Positions 1 to 12,146 of a stretch of DNA of 64,000 nt are shown here, in pieces (the first letter of the stretch is position 1; every line of letters starts with the position of its first letter). Origin of the DNA: Phallus indusiatus (Eukaryota > Basidiomycota > Agaricomycetes > Phallales > Phallaceae); contig JAQFWX010000034.1 in the NCBI GenBank assembly GCA_027605045.1, positions 186,001 through 250,000 of the forward strand, written 5' to 3'. Below the pieces are notes generated by a model that was not told the origin of the DNA, did no database searches, and saw only the letters and a list, made by a program, of their open reading frames with translations. The position numbers and the translations under genes are program-made.

Positions 1-1
1 T

Positions 2-2129
2 CATGTCAATAGAACCCTTACGAAAGGAGACGACGACGCTCTTTCGGCTGATGTTTACGAGACGGGCGTCGCCACTAGCACCAGCATCACACCACCGGTA
101 TTTACGACTCGTAGTCAGCGTCAGCTAGACCCGGCAGTGATTGCGAGGATAAAACGCAGAGAGAATTTCCAGTTTGCGGCGTTATGTGTCCCGTTGTTTA
201 CGGCTGGATATAACGATGGTTTGATTTTCCGACGAAGATGCACATAAATTGATACTCACAGAAATAACATACAGGTTCGACTGGTCCGCTTCTTCCTACA
301 ATGCAGAAAAACTACCATGTATGTTTGAATTTGGGCCGTACATGATAAGTGACCGATTTGGGTTTTAGCTGAATTTCACGATTGTTTCATTGATCTTCGT
401 CGGCAATTGTATCGTAAGTGCCCCGGTTCTCTTCTCCATAATTTCCATAAAATCTTAAAAACCGTGAAACAGGGGTATGTGTCCGGGGCATTTTCAAATG
501 TCTGGCTTACTGAACGACTCGGGTTTGGAAAGGCGAGTGTGTAGGCTGTGTCCGTATTTGCGTAAATGCTAATATTGGATTCGGAACAGACCATCACACT
601 TGGTAATTACTCCTCACAGTTCCTGGGGGCTCTTTTTACTGATATTCCACCGCAGGGTCTTTTATCCAAATCTTAGGATATGCATTGATGATTCCCAAAC
701 CACCTTTCCCCGTCTTCGTATTAGGATACGTTTTGAACGGTTTTGGAATCGCCTTACAAGTACGTTTCGCGATGTGATTTTCAAAAGTCTATTCATGTTT
801 TATTTTCATTAGGAAGCCCAAGCCAATGGCTTCGTAACTACATTGTATGATAGTACAACAAAAATGAATTTCCTTCACGCCGCATATGGTCAGTTTCTCC
901 AATTATCATACATGATTGAGAGCTCAATTTCAGGTGTAAAGGGTTTGGTGCACTTACAGCGCCGCTCATAGCCACGCAATTTGCCGGTTTCAAACAGTGG
1001 TCTTTATATTATTGCACAAGTCTCGGTCTTTCTATTTTCACTTTTGCTGTTCTCGCTTTCGTCTTCAAATTCAAGACACAAGAAAGTAAGCTTACCAATC
1101 AACCTTTTAATTCAGTAATTGATATATTGCACGTAGTTTTACTTACCGACAATGGACATCCACCTAGCGACAACGCGGCTCAGGCATCACAGCATAGCAC
1201 TATTAGACAAATCATGAGTTTGGGGGCAGTCCATACTATGGCCATTTATTTATTAGTATACGTCGGCGTTGAGGTCACTCTAGGAGGTAATGACGTATAC
1301 TACAAATGCATTTATATTGTCGTTGACTTATAATCTAGGTTGGATTGTTACGTATATCATCGATAAACGCGGAGGTGGTCCAAGTTCCGGATATATTTCT
1401 AGTGGCTTCTTCGGTGGTACGTACATGTGACTCAAATTTCAAACGGAGCAGGGGACTAATTTGAAGTACTTTCAAGGTATAGCATTAGGCCGCATGCTTT
1501 TGCACTCTCTATCTCGGTTTATTCCCGAAAAACATACCGTATATCTCTATGCCATATTATGTCTTGCGTACGCTCTTTGTTTCGTCATGTTGAAACATGT
1601 TACTCATAGACAAGTAGCCTTGAGCTGACAATCTGGCTCGTGCCGTCCCTCATTGGAAATGCGATTAGCGTCTCGTTTATTGGATTTTTGTTAGGACCTT
1701 TATACCCAGTTACAATGAATCAAGCGGTGCGTGTAATTTTCTGCTTCTAACGACGACCCATTAACCATATCTAATATTATTCTGTACAGAGTCAAGTCAT
1801 TCCTCAGCGATTGCTGACAGGAAGTATTGGATGGATGGCCGGTAAGTACATTATGATCTTTTTTTCTACATTTCATGAACTAATGGGCTGCACTTTTTCT
1901 CAGGATTTGGGCAAGCAGGAAGCGCACTACTTCCCTTCATAACTGGTGCTTTGGCAAACAAATTTGGAATAAGCAGTTTACAGCCCTTGTAGGTCTCTCG
2001 AATACCTCTCACCCCATCCGTGCTGATCTATCTTCCCTTTCCAGTATCATAGCAGATATTTCTGTTATGATTATCTTATGGGCTGTTGTAGGTTGGCAAG
2101 CCAGAGGACTCAAACGGCTCAGGGACTGA
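2..2129 (+). CDS. MFS transporter, 5'-truncated by window edge
   Basis: A multi-exon major facilitator superfamily membrane carrier. Reading from base 2, the first exon ends in FQFAALCVPLFTAGYND, the usual start of transmembrane helix 1. Further exons give STGPLLPTMQ, then FVTTLYDSTTKMNFLHAAYG, then TAPLIATQFAGF, and later GYISSGFFGG, IGFLLGPLYPVTMNQ and GWMAGFGQAGSALLPF. These match the order of motifs in the fungal fucose-permease-like/Bsp1-type MFS branch (family knowledge). The last exon ends ARGLKRLRD and stops at 2127-2129. About ten short introns join in frame by GT-AG rules, except one with a GC donor (533-589). The substrate cannot be read from the sequence. No frame break was seen, so the gene looks functional. 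The extreme N-terminus may lie upstream of the window. Confidence 0.85.
533..589 (+). other. GC-AG intron in the MFS gene
   Basis: The exon reading WLTERLGFGK ends at 532 and is followed by GCGAGT, not GT. The acceptor CAG is at 587-589 with a branch-like GCTAATAT before it. Removing these 57 bases joins GFGK to TITLG in frame, as the MFS family requires. Confidence 0.6.
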
Positions 2130-2755
2130 TCTATGTCACGAATGCCTTCTGAATTAATCTAAAGGCAGGAAACATCTGGTGGAACCTCAAGAACCGGTTT
2201 CTGTTGGGTTATGTACATATTATATTCGAGATAATGTCTATTATTCCTGAAAATATTTGTATTAGACTGGTAATAGATGATAATTTGAAAATTAAGGCTT
2301 GAGTAAAAATATTATAATCTGACTTAGGTCCAATTTATGAGACTGATGCTTACAAGGACGTTTTCTACGTAACAAATATTTTTTAATTCGGTTTGGAGGT
2401 GCAAACAAAGCGGCAGCAGTGGCCGAGATCATTCTCGTGATATTATGTGACAGCGGCCCGGGATCTTGACCGCGTTGTCCTTCTTCCCCACGTTGAATTC
2501 TGTGTTCCGGGATACACGGATCTTTCCTGAAATGACTAAACAGGACAGACCCCTTGTTTCTCATTCCTCTCATTAAATTGTTCTTTGGGCGGTTGCTGCG
2601 AAAGAGACGATTAAGTTTTCATGACACCTGTTTCGTAAGTGATTTGAGCGGTTTAGGTTTGTGGTAGGCTAAGTGTAGTAGAGGCATTATAATATCAGGT
2701 TCCTATAAAGCACCTTTCCCTTTTCCGACAACGCTTAACGCTAATGACACTTTCA
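2130..2755. other. Intergenic: MFS 3' end and NLR upstream region
   Basis: No convincing gene. It holds the presumed 3' UTR of the MFS transporter and the promoter and possible first exon(s) of the NLR. A good donor (GTAAGT) lies at 2635, shortly after an ATG at 2621, but I could not join it in frame to the NLR exon at about 2756. Confidence 0.4.
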
Positions 2756-5700
2756 AGACATTGAGTTGCTAAACCCTCCGGATCCATTTGACCCATGGCT
2801 TGGGCGACCAAAGTTTTTTGTCAAGGTCAATTATGGCAGCAAGCGCGAAGCGAAAACAGCGGAGAAATACCCTGATAAAGGTCGTGTGCGCTGGGAGGAA
2901 TCAATTCCGTTGTATGTTATTTGTATACTTGATATACGCTGAGTCTCACGTTGCAAATTAGAGACATTGCAAATATCACTGACAATCCATTGATCACCCT
3001 CACTGTCAAAAAATGTCATGTTCGTACCGAGAAAATAGGCTCATTTCGACACAAAGTTATAGATCTCATTAGCATCGGTTTGTTTATTTTCTATTGTTTT
3101 TATCATACAGGCTAATTGACGGTATATACAAAAATACAGGAGAAAGCATATTGGAAATATCCAAAGACTGTCAATTAAAGTTCACTATCGGAGAAACACC
3201 CAATATTCTTCCAACCATGATTGACCAGGCTTCTCAAACACGGGCTGCTGCAAGTCAAGAGGATACATGGCTCTTACTTTTGTTTCGACTTGAGATTTTC
3301 GTAGACGCAATCGACGCGGCGTCCGCAGTATGTCATAAACTTTGGCGATCTATCAGAGACTGAATACCCCTCGAGCTTAATCCATACGCAAAGCTGGCAT
3401 GGAGTATATTTTCTTCCATCCCAAAGGTATTACCTCCTCGGTTACCTCGGTTATCTTTTTGGTATGGTATGAATAGTTACTAATTCAATTGCAGACTATT
3501 CTCTCTCAAAACAACCGTAATAAAACCATTGTAAAATTATGCGAAAAGTTGAAGGACGTTTACGATTACATCACTGACGCGGAACGGCTACCTAAACTTG
3601 AGGATATTACTCGCAGAAACAAGATACTTGAGTCATTGGTTCAACAGACAATTGAATGTGCTTACTTCATAAGAGAATATGGCACTCGCAGTACAGGTCA
3701 GAGCTTCATTCAATTAGATATTATAATCTAAATGAGTTTTTTACAGTTGGAAATTTCTGGAGAGGAAGTAGCATTGATGACCAAGTCATATCGTTCAATG
3801 AGAGGTTAGATCAATACCTGAACGCGATTACCAGCTCTATAACTCTGGAGAATGGGATCGTAACACTTGGAATTGGGGATACTACGGCTGAGATTGCCAC
3901 TCTAACGCTTAGAATTGCGGACACCACTTCCGAAACCAGTTCGACTAGTTTTTCCTAACTTGATGACATGAGCGACTTACTCACGCCGTATAGAGGAATT
4001 GATACTTTTAAACGAAATGCCATATGCGCGGGATGCTGGGTTCGTTTCTGGGAAACAGTGTTTACCGGGCACTCGTCTAAATCTGATCGATGGGATAATA
4101 GATTGGGTTAATAGTGACGCACCCCAACAAATACTTCTCCTCAGTGGACAGGCTGGCACTGGGAAATCAGCAGTTGCACATACGATCGCGGAAATATTCA
4201 TGAAACAAAATCGACTCGGATCCATCTTTTGCTTCAACAGAAGTTATAAAGACCGATGTAATCTTCTCTTCAGTACGATTTCTCGTGGGTTGGCCGATAG
4301 CGATGTGTTCTGGCGGGAACGCTTAGTAGAGGTTATCCAAAACACCGCAATTAGAACGTCGCTGGATCCCGTGACACAACTCAATAAGCTCATCGTCGAA
4401 CCCGCCAAAAGTGTAGCAACTGTTGGGCCTGTTGTTATTGTCATCGACGCGTTAGATGAAAGTGGAAATCGCGAAGAGCGCGCGGCGATTTTGGACTTGA
4501 TTTTCAAAAATTGCTCCGAACTCCCGTCCAATTATCGTTTCATCGTGACTTCGCGTCCTGAGCAAGATATTGAATTTTTATGTCAGGAGACCACAGCTAT
4601 TCTGGTTAAACGAATGGGAGATGTCCCGATAAACGAAACATTCTTTGACATTCGGCGCTACGTCTCAAGCCGGCTCAACCCAATTGCGTCGGTTCTGGAC
4701 AAGATAGAGGAAGATTGGTCTAACACGCTAGCCAAACGTGCTGGTGGTCTTTTTCAATGGGCTGAGACTGCCTGTCGGGTCATAAAACCAACCGTGAAAT
4801 ACGAGCCGACAATACGAAAACAATGGTTAATCTGTATTTCGGGCTCGATGTCATCATTGGGCGAATTCTACGAGAAAATTATTTCAAGTCAACCGGAATG
4901 CGGTGATCCACAGTTTGTGGACGAATTCAAGGCCGTCGTCGGCGTCCTTATGGTGGCGCGCGAACCTCTTACAATAAACATGCTACAGAATCTTTTGCAG
5001 GATATAGTTCCGGATGTTCAGAGCATACTCAACCCTTTTGGCTCCCTTTTTCTTGGCGTTGATAATCCAGCTGGTTTCATCCAACCACTTCATACATCGT
5101 TATTCGATTTTCTCAGCAATCGCAATGCTGTCAATACCCGGTACTACGTGGATACGATAGACCAAAACAACCTCACCTTTGGATGTCTCAAACTAATGAA
5201 CCGGATGCTCCGGTTTAACATTTGTGGTTTGGAGACTTCTCATCTATGCAATCGAAATGTACCGAATTTTCAAGAACGGGTAAGCGAAGCGGTTCCTCCG
5301 CATTTATCGTACGCATGCCGTTTCTGGGCAGCACATCTCCATTTTTCAGATCTTGGTCACAACCTTATCTCCGAAATCCGCGTTTTGATGGACGATAATC
5401 TTCTGTTTTGGTTTGAGGTCCTCAGTCTCCTGGGCGAAATTGAGCGAGGGTGCTCAGCAATGTCAATATTGAGAGATTGGTCGCAGGTTCGTTTTTTTTC
5501 TCCCTTGGCACTTTGTGGTACGCGATTGACTGACTGGAGCAGAATGCAGACAGTGATTTGACTACCTTAGCTACTCAAGCGTCAGATGCATGCCATTTTG
5601 GTCTTACTTGCAAAGAAGCGATGTCGGGAAGTACGCCGCATCTCTATCTGTCCGCTTTACCGTTTGCCCCCCGAGATTCATTCATTTTCAAAAAATACCT

Positions 5701-8295
5701 TTCTCGATATTCAAACCTGATTGGCTTTGACGTTGATCAACCGATTGATTTTAACCCTTCCGAGGCTGGCGTCACGAAACGACACCCTTCTTCAGTTCCA
5801 ATCACCCATCTTACTTTCTCTCCCTGCGATAGGTATATCGCGAATGGCTTTGGTAACGGTGACATATATTTGATGGATTGCGAAACTGGAGAACAAATCA
5901 CCCAATGGAAACCCACCACTAAAAGCGGTATAATCAGCGATATTGTATTTTCCCCAGATGGAGAAGTGATTTATGGATGCTTTCCTCATGCAGGACGCAT
6001 TTTAATTTGGAATACCCAGACAAACGATGTAAAGGAAGAGAGCCACGACTCGATTATTGGCGGGCCTTGTTATTTCAGCACCATTTCCTCTGACGGGCGA
6101 CATATTGCCTTTGCTTGCTATAATTCCATTTATTCTGAAGTACTCGTATATGATAGAATGGAAAAGTCAGTCGTCTATCGCTTTCAAGCCCAACCTGACA
6201 CATGTAAGTTATACTCGGTTCATATTCTCGGCCTTTCTTTTACCAAAAATTTGAAGTGATAAGGCCGCAATTTTCTCCCAACGGAAATCTGTTTGCCTCT
6301 GGGCAGTGCCAGAGTGATTGGATCCTCAGGACGGATGTTAGTCTTTGGAACGTTCGCGAGCGAGTGGAGGTCAAAACTTGGAGATATTCTGATGGCTTGG
6401 CACTCGGTAACGATTACATCGCCGTCAGAACGTGTGGCAAATGGGAAATCTGCGACGTAACAACAATGAAATCAGTTCACAATTTCGGGAATAGTGGATT
6501 AATTGGGCGCGTCCGATTATCTGCTGATGATCAATACGTGTTTTCGTCCCATCGTAACGTTTACCGTATTTGGACTTTGTCTACTGGACAGTTGATCCAT
6601 GAATCTCGGATTGATGCCGACATCAGATGCCTTGCACTCTCGCCGGATCTGAAGTACATTGCGCTGGCTGACTCGGAGGATGCTGGGACAACATATATCC
6701 GGCAATGGACTGCACACAACCTGCAGCAATCTACTCCGGATAACTCGAGCTTTGAATCTCCAATTCAAAACCTTTGGCTTCATGGAGACAATCTTGTTCT
6801 TCTTTTTCAAAACGGTTTCCTGCAGATTTGGGACATTACAACAATGAATACCATTGTGTTTGAGGCCAAGATAGGGAAGCGTCCCTCCACATTGCCGTCG
6901 GTCTTTTTCTCCGAAAACGATGTATACTATGTGGCATACGGCGTGTATCAAGGACATGGGTCGTGTGGTCTTTGTCTCTGGAACAAATCGAACGGACAGT
7001 GTATTCTAGACAGTTTCCGGGGTGTTGTTACTGCACTTTCATTCTCCTCTTCCAACAACTATCTCATCTTTGGTGTTGTTCACAGGTCCAGTGATCGCCG
7101 AGGATCTCTCAAAATTTGGGACATTGCCAGACATTGTCTCGTTGCTGAAGCATTATACAGTGTTGAAGGAACTCCTGTGGCTCTTGCTTTCTCATCATCT
7201 GGAACCCACGTCCGCGTCGCATATACCAAAGAGATCGACCGAGACTATCACGCCGAGAACATTTGCCGTGATTCTCATGTGTATTTTGAAACTAGAGAAT
7301 GCCATCCCGATCTACAAGTCTCAGCTGGCCGCTTCAGGTGCTCTGTTCGTTCTAGGTTTTCGATCCATCTGGGTGATCACATTGCCTTCTCTGCCAATAA
7401 GGTTTTGTTCCTCTCGGGAAAAGGAGTAGAGATTTTTGATGCCACGACGGGGAAGGAGGTGTGTTGGATCAAACAAGATTTTTCATTTTCGGGTTGCCAG
7501 CGCCGGCTGTCGCCAAACGGAAAATATTTAGCGTGGAGGAAGGATGACGAGTTGACTCTTTGGGACGTGGACGCCAACAAGCTTCTGTTAGCAGAAAAAT
7601 TCCCCGTTGAAAAGTATATTCATCCGGATATTCATGATTTGTCTTTCTCCGAAGACTCGACACAGCTTACGACTGTGATACGTAATGATTATATCACTGA
7701 AGATCCGATGAATGTCATAAATGTGATGTCAAGGCCAGGTTTCCGATGTTATTCAACCACCGTCTGGGACATACAGACAAGCAGGCGAATCATAAACAAA
7801 GTCCAGATTCCGAGCCCGGAGAAGGATAACTGCATACAAGGGGTTCTTCATAACGGTTCTCGACATGTTTTACATGAAGGACATTATGTAGCGGGTTGGG
7901 ATTTTCTTCCTTGTCCGGTCTGGAGTATCCGGGTGCTCTCAGCTATAGCCAAACTCTACCACCATCATGTTGCTGAGACTGCTTTTGGCGCATTTCCCGT
8001 TAGTATTGCTGGCACTGGTTCACCAGCGGCCAACTTGAACGCGGACTCCGAGGAGGTATTGGATTACTCATTAACGGCATGGAATAAAGCTTTATTTTCG
8101 ACGTTTTCTGAAATAGGCAGAAATGGCTGGGTGTTGGGACCTCACAAGGAGCTCTTATTTTGGGTCCCGAAAGATAGGAGAAAACACTTTTGGTATCCGG
8201 GTACGAAGCACATGGCAACAGCGAAAATCACGAAACTCAACTTCAGAAACTTTGTACACGGTACAAGATGGACAGAATGCAGAAAGACTTTATAG
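2756..8295 (+). CDS. NLR-type STAND protein: C2-like/helical N-terminus, NACHT, WD40 repeats
   Basis: A nucleotide-binding STAND NTPase of the fungal NLR class, of the kind used in non-self recognition and programmed cell death (family knowledge). Visible parts in order: a C2-like segment (NPPDPFDPWLGRPKFFVKV, about 2770-3070); a helical signalling region with LNPYAKLAWSIFSSIPK and CAYFIREY (3140-3950); the CLPGTR linker; NACHT with Walker A GQAGTGKS (about 4145), Walker B VVIVIDALDE and sensor RFIVTSRPEQ; then degenerate WD40 blades (FSPCDRYIANG, VFSPDGEVIYG, LWNVRERVEVK and others) to the end TRWTECRKTL. Eight short GT-AG introns join the exons in frame, giving roughly 1,700 residues. The start codon is unresolved: a stop lies just upstream of the first clear exon, so an earlier exon is needed. 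Two relics of close copies lie at 12.1-12.65 kb and 20.8 kb. Confidence 0.85.
3328..3375 (+). other. 48-nt in-frame NLR intron containing a stop codon
   Basis: Read through, the helical region meets TGA at 3361. A perfect donor GTATGT starts at 3328, a CTGAAT branch-like site follows, and GAG is at 3373-3375. Removing 48 bases (16 codons) keeps frame and joins DAASA to LNPYAKLAW, the expected family continuity. I therefore treat it as an intron rather than a nonsense mutation. Confidence 0.65.
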
Positions 8296-8625
8296 TTACC
8301 TTTTAGATCCATGCAATGTTTGAGAGAACGGGGGACTTTTTTTTTGATAGTCATCATAATTCAATGCCAGGGGCTACCACGGTCGGTTCGAATACCTTCG
8401 TATAAGATTGGTCCCGGACTCCCTTGTTCCTGTTATCACCAAAGTTCAATTTCGTATTCACTAGTATGATCCCTGGGCTGTGATCCGTTTGGATTCGATG
8501 TAGATAGCATCTTGATTCGTTGATAAGCAGTCAATATTTTCTCAAAAATCAGGGCAGTAAAAATGACGGAATGGTCTATTAAAACCTTCATTTTTCATTG
8601 AGTATATATTTATGAAAACTTGTAT
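8296..8625. other. NLR 3' flank / convergent spacer
   Basis: No gene. It holds the NLR 3' UTR and the 3' UTR of the convergent kinase-like gene. Bases 8396-8503 recur with few changes at 12548-12653, linking the truncated NLR copy there to this locus. Confidence 0.6.
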
Positions 8626-9627
8626 TTACGCCCAAGGTTCTATGATACAACCCTCAACTAGATTATCAAACAATATTCCCAGCCATGAATTATTCAAAAG
8701 GCTTGTAAATCTGAGAGTACCATTTTGCTTCCGTGCCAATTCCAAATCGATCAATCTCCAGCGATGCACATAATGATGAAACGGGCAGACAACGCCATAA
8801 GCGTCATCTTCGCGCGCGGACAGAATATTAGCGTGTCTTCTGTCAAGTATCTCTATCCCAAAATACGCCAGGTCGTCATGTAGTTCGTATACGTCTTTTC
8901 TGCCGGTTGGAGACATTGTGAATTAGTAACTATGAACAAGATCAAATGAATTACCTGATATCATCCATGGGTTGTCCTATCGGCATATGGGATCCGAGCC
9001 GTTCTAACACGAGTATTGAAAGAAGACGTCCTTCACCAGGGACGTCTTTTTCATAATCTTTGGTATCTTGCTTGCGATCTAATCTTTCGATGTCTTCTTG
9101 ATCTTGATATTCTTCCCATGTCAATGGACGGGAACCATCACGCAATCTTGCTTGAAATAGACCATAGCATCGAGGAACTACGGCGCCTTGCAATTGTTCA
9201 AGTTCTTCGTAGAACCATGCCTCTTGTGCCACATTCACCGACCTTCCAAAGCGAGATATCTTGACTACTAGTGGCGGCAGTTTGATATTGGTCAGATTAA
9301 GTACATTGGCGACGTAGACAGAACCAACTCTTCCCCACCCAAGTTTTTCTCCCAAAGAGATTTGGAGGTGAACATCACCGGGTGGCGGGAGCGTAGACGG
9401 TGGACGAGCAGGATAACCACCTGGTCGTACGTGACCTGGTTCGATGAATGAGACATGCTGTCCAGGTCTGACAACCCCTCTGTGGAATGTTTGGTTCAAG
9501 ACTCCGAGTCCGTCTTTATTTGAGATGAGGTTTTGAACGGTGACACACGAAAAGGTGTTTAAAGGCTATGATATATTAGGAGATTAATCATTGTCTTAAG
9601 ACAAGCACCTACCGCCAAAGTCTCCAT
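8626..9627 (-). CDS. Protein-kinase-like protein, 299 aa, three exons
   Basis: Exons run 9627-9613, 9565-8955 and 8899-8626; they join in frame through GT-AG introns to 300 codons including the stop. The first exon is only METLA. Kinase-fold landmarks: glycine-rich loop GEKLGWGRVGSVY, ATP-lysine strand VVKIS, and EAWFYEELEQLQG as helix C with its glutamate. A catalytic-loop equivalent DRRHAN keeps the Asp and the Asn five residues later, and LIDLELA stands where DFG would be, with its Asp kept. The Cys-His stretch CPFHHYVHRWRLID is typical of a small fungal kinase-like family (family knowledge). It is shorter than a classic Ser/Thr kinase. It is transcribed divergently from the nuclease-like gene at 10010, with under 400 bp between starts. 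Substrate unknown; activity plausible because the key residues remain. Confidence 0.75.
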
Positions 9628-10009
9628 TAATGATTTTTTCGTGTCTTCACGGTTGTACGTCGCGACAGAGAGCTTGTGCAAGTCGATGACCGGCTAGTCA
9701 CAAGTTGTCACGCGCACGAGCTGCGGTCGTCGACTGTGGGCCCTGGGCCTGGGGACTCGGAGTTGGACGTATGGGGTGAAACAGGGTGAAACTTGACCGA
9801 ATGTGTTTTCTTATTGTTCGTTTCTTTTGTCTCTTTTTTTAGTACTTTTCAGCTATTGTTCTCCAAATTAATATCCATCATTAACTATCCATATATATCG
9901 GAGGGATTGTTACTTTTTGTTGGCAGATTCTACAACCTCCTTCGACTTTGTTAGTTTCACCTAAGGTTTCTCTCCGAGTCTCACGAACCTTTCATCTACT
10001 TCTCCAATC
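9628..10009. promoter_or_regulatory. Shared divergent promoter of kinase-like and nuclease-like genes
   Basis: About 380 bp between two divergent start codons. It contains pyrimidine-rich tracts around 9815-9845 and a TATA-like AT run near 9890-9897, placed to serve the + strand gene. No repeat was found in it. Confidence 0.4.
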
Positions 10010-11261
10010 ATGAACGTGCATCCCCCAGCTACTCCTAAGCGACTATACCTTCCTGACCGCTTGTTTTCCGGCAGACCGGACTCATATGGTCCCAACGATC
10101 TACCCAATGTGCCTTCATTGTACAATGCTTTCCCCCTCAATATACATGCTGAGATGCTACCCCCAAACTCTCGGCTCAAACTGCATCCTCTCCAGAAGGC
10201 CGATCTCTCCACGGGAGTAACGCAAACAGCTACAGCTAACCAAATCGAAGGGCTGCGATCAAGCCCGGATGCCTTAAGGAGCCTACAGGTTTGTCAGACG
10301 TTCTCGATTAATCTGGTAAACTACGCCGATCACCGGAACCAAACTGCACTGCATTTCATTAACCAAGATGGTGATATTCTACCCGATACGCCTAATTCAC
10401 CTATTATCAATACATGGAGGTTGCCCGAAAACGCCCAGTATGCATCCACTCAGCAGCAGGTCAAGGGAATCAAAGCAATTGCGGCTTGGTACCTAGCATA
10501 CGTTAATAGAAAGTCATTGGTTCCTGAGATGAACAGCGAACCCTCAGTTCAAGGGGAAGTTCTCAACGGAATAATTGAACCGATGGATGCGTTATTAAAG
10601 GTGAAATTCATCTCCCCAGAGAAGACTCACTCGCTCATTAATCTCTTCTAGACCAGGTATCCGCCCTCTAACAACATATCGGGGAACGATAATTATCCTC
10701 GATGGTCCAGATCTTGTTCAGCTTTGCACATGTATCCAGGGAACAACAATAATGCTGGGTATCCGGATTTTATGTTGCTTCAGTCTGCAGTTGCTCGTCA
10801 TAGTAATGTGGCGGTGGGAGAAGTTAAGACTTGGTGGGCCTATCCGAATGGTCTCTTTAGGGAAATTTATGACCCGGAAATATATCTTAACGATACATTT
10901 GAACACGACGCCGCCCCCTCAGGTAAACTTTTGGAGCAGGTGAACTTAATTTCCAATCTCTTTTGAATCTCCCTGGAATCGTTACTTACATCGTCCACAG
11001 TTATGGGGACAACTGCATTACTTCAAATGCAGGCTTGGATTTTGCACGAACGGCAAAACTATCATCTTTTACGCGCGAGCTGATCGAAATACCTTAGTTG
11101 TATCATCGATGATGAACTGGGAAGATCCTAAGGTTCATCAAGCGATGGCTGGCTTGTGTTTTGCAGCGATGGACATGGAACATTTTAAAAAGCCTGAGCT
11201 CCGAGGCTTTCCGTTTATTGACTCGTATCTATGCCCAACAGCCGCCAGAGGGAGGAACTAG
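10010..11261 (+). CDS. PD-(D/E)XK nuclease-like protein, 379 aa
   Basis: Exons 10010-10600, 10652-10939 and 11001-11261 sum to 380 codons with the stop. Exon 2 carries GYPDFMLL followed by VAVGEVKTWW. The spaced P-D and E-x-K are the metal-binding motif of the PD-(D/E)XK nuclease fold (family knowledge). Exon 3 starts LWGQLHYFKCRLGFCTNGKT and continues through FYARADRNTLVVSS and MAGLCFAAMDMEHF, a C-terminal arrangement seen in Agaricomycete proteins of unknown role. The first 200 residues are polar, with no signal peptide or membrane segment. Role is inferred only: it could be a host-genome nuclease, an effector-like nuclease, or a mobile-element remnant. Its divergent pairing with a kinase-like gene beside an NLR is suggestive of a conflict locus. 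Confidence 0.65.
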
Positions 11262-11489
11262 CGTATTGTCAGAGACGACGAATAAGTCGCTTGAACAGAC
11301 TGAACAACAGCTCGTTGAAAGGGATAGATTTTTTATTTCGAATGTAATTCTATTCATAGCACAAATTTTACTCTTTTGATATTTATAAAAGAGTTGAAAA
11401 CATCCCATGATAAATCCAATCCCGCCCTGGCAATCGAACAGTGACAGTGATCATATGTGGGTCAGGCAGTGCAGCAGCTGATGTGCGCC

Positions 11490-11830
11490 GTCAGGAGATA
11501 GGCAGGGAAGGAAAGGGAACCAGTGTTGTGTGCTCAGAGGGAAATCATGATGGGGGCATAAAAGTCGTTGTTATTCGTGTCGAAAAGGTGGTTTTTTATA
11601 TATACAGTTTGTAAATATATGTTCCAGGAAAATGGAACTAAAAGGTGATTGGAAAGGTAAAATAAGAATTGTGAATTTCAAAATAAAGTGAGACGAAAGG
11701 GGAATAAAAGGTAAAAAATAGAAAATATAGCCTATTTGTACCTCAAAGTTGCCTAGCCGTAAGGAACGGCGCATATAGCCTTCGCTTACAAATCTCCGTG
11801 TAGCCTGTTTCCGCACTCATCACAGCATCT
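11490..11830. repeat. Dispersed AT-rich repeat, copy 1
   Basis: Alignable by eye, with many changes, to 61830-62130 and in part to 11958-12085. Shared blocks are a CAGAGGG box, a run reading TTTTTATATA, GGCGCATATA, and near the end TGTAGCCTGTTT or TGCGTAGCCTGTTT. No coding capacity. Probably an old non-autonomous element. Confidence 0.5.
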
Positions 11831-11957
11831 CCTAAGACTAGTGTTTAGTAGGTTTATTTGATATAAAGATGAACTGGTCACATCTTGTCATTGAAGGGAT
11901 ACGAAGGGAAAGCGCCATATTATTAGATTTAAATTACTCCCGCCGTGTTAATATTCA

Positions 11958-12085
11958 CAGCGAAGAGTTAAGCAGAGAAGGAAAGGGATCCGGAACAAGC
12001 GGATGTGTGTTCAGAGGAAAATGAGCATGAAAATCACTCGTTGTATTTTGAAGTCAATCTTCAGGAATATGGGAATGACGTTTAT
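11958..12085. repeat. Dispersed AT-rich repeat, copy 2 (partial)
   Basis: Carries the same 5' portion as the copy at 61830 (shared GCGGATGTGTGTTCAGAGG), then diverges. It sits immediately before the NLR relic. Confidence 0.4.
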
Positions 12086-12146
12086 ATGCAATTTAGTTTG
12101 ACAGCCAGAAAAAGATAAAGGGATATATCTTCTTTCTTTTTCTTAA

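Noticed and set aside
3361..3363. Nonsense mutation inactivating the NLR
   Set aside because: The TGA lies within a 48-nt GT-AG intron whose removal restores the expected family sequence in frame.
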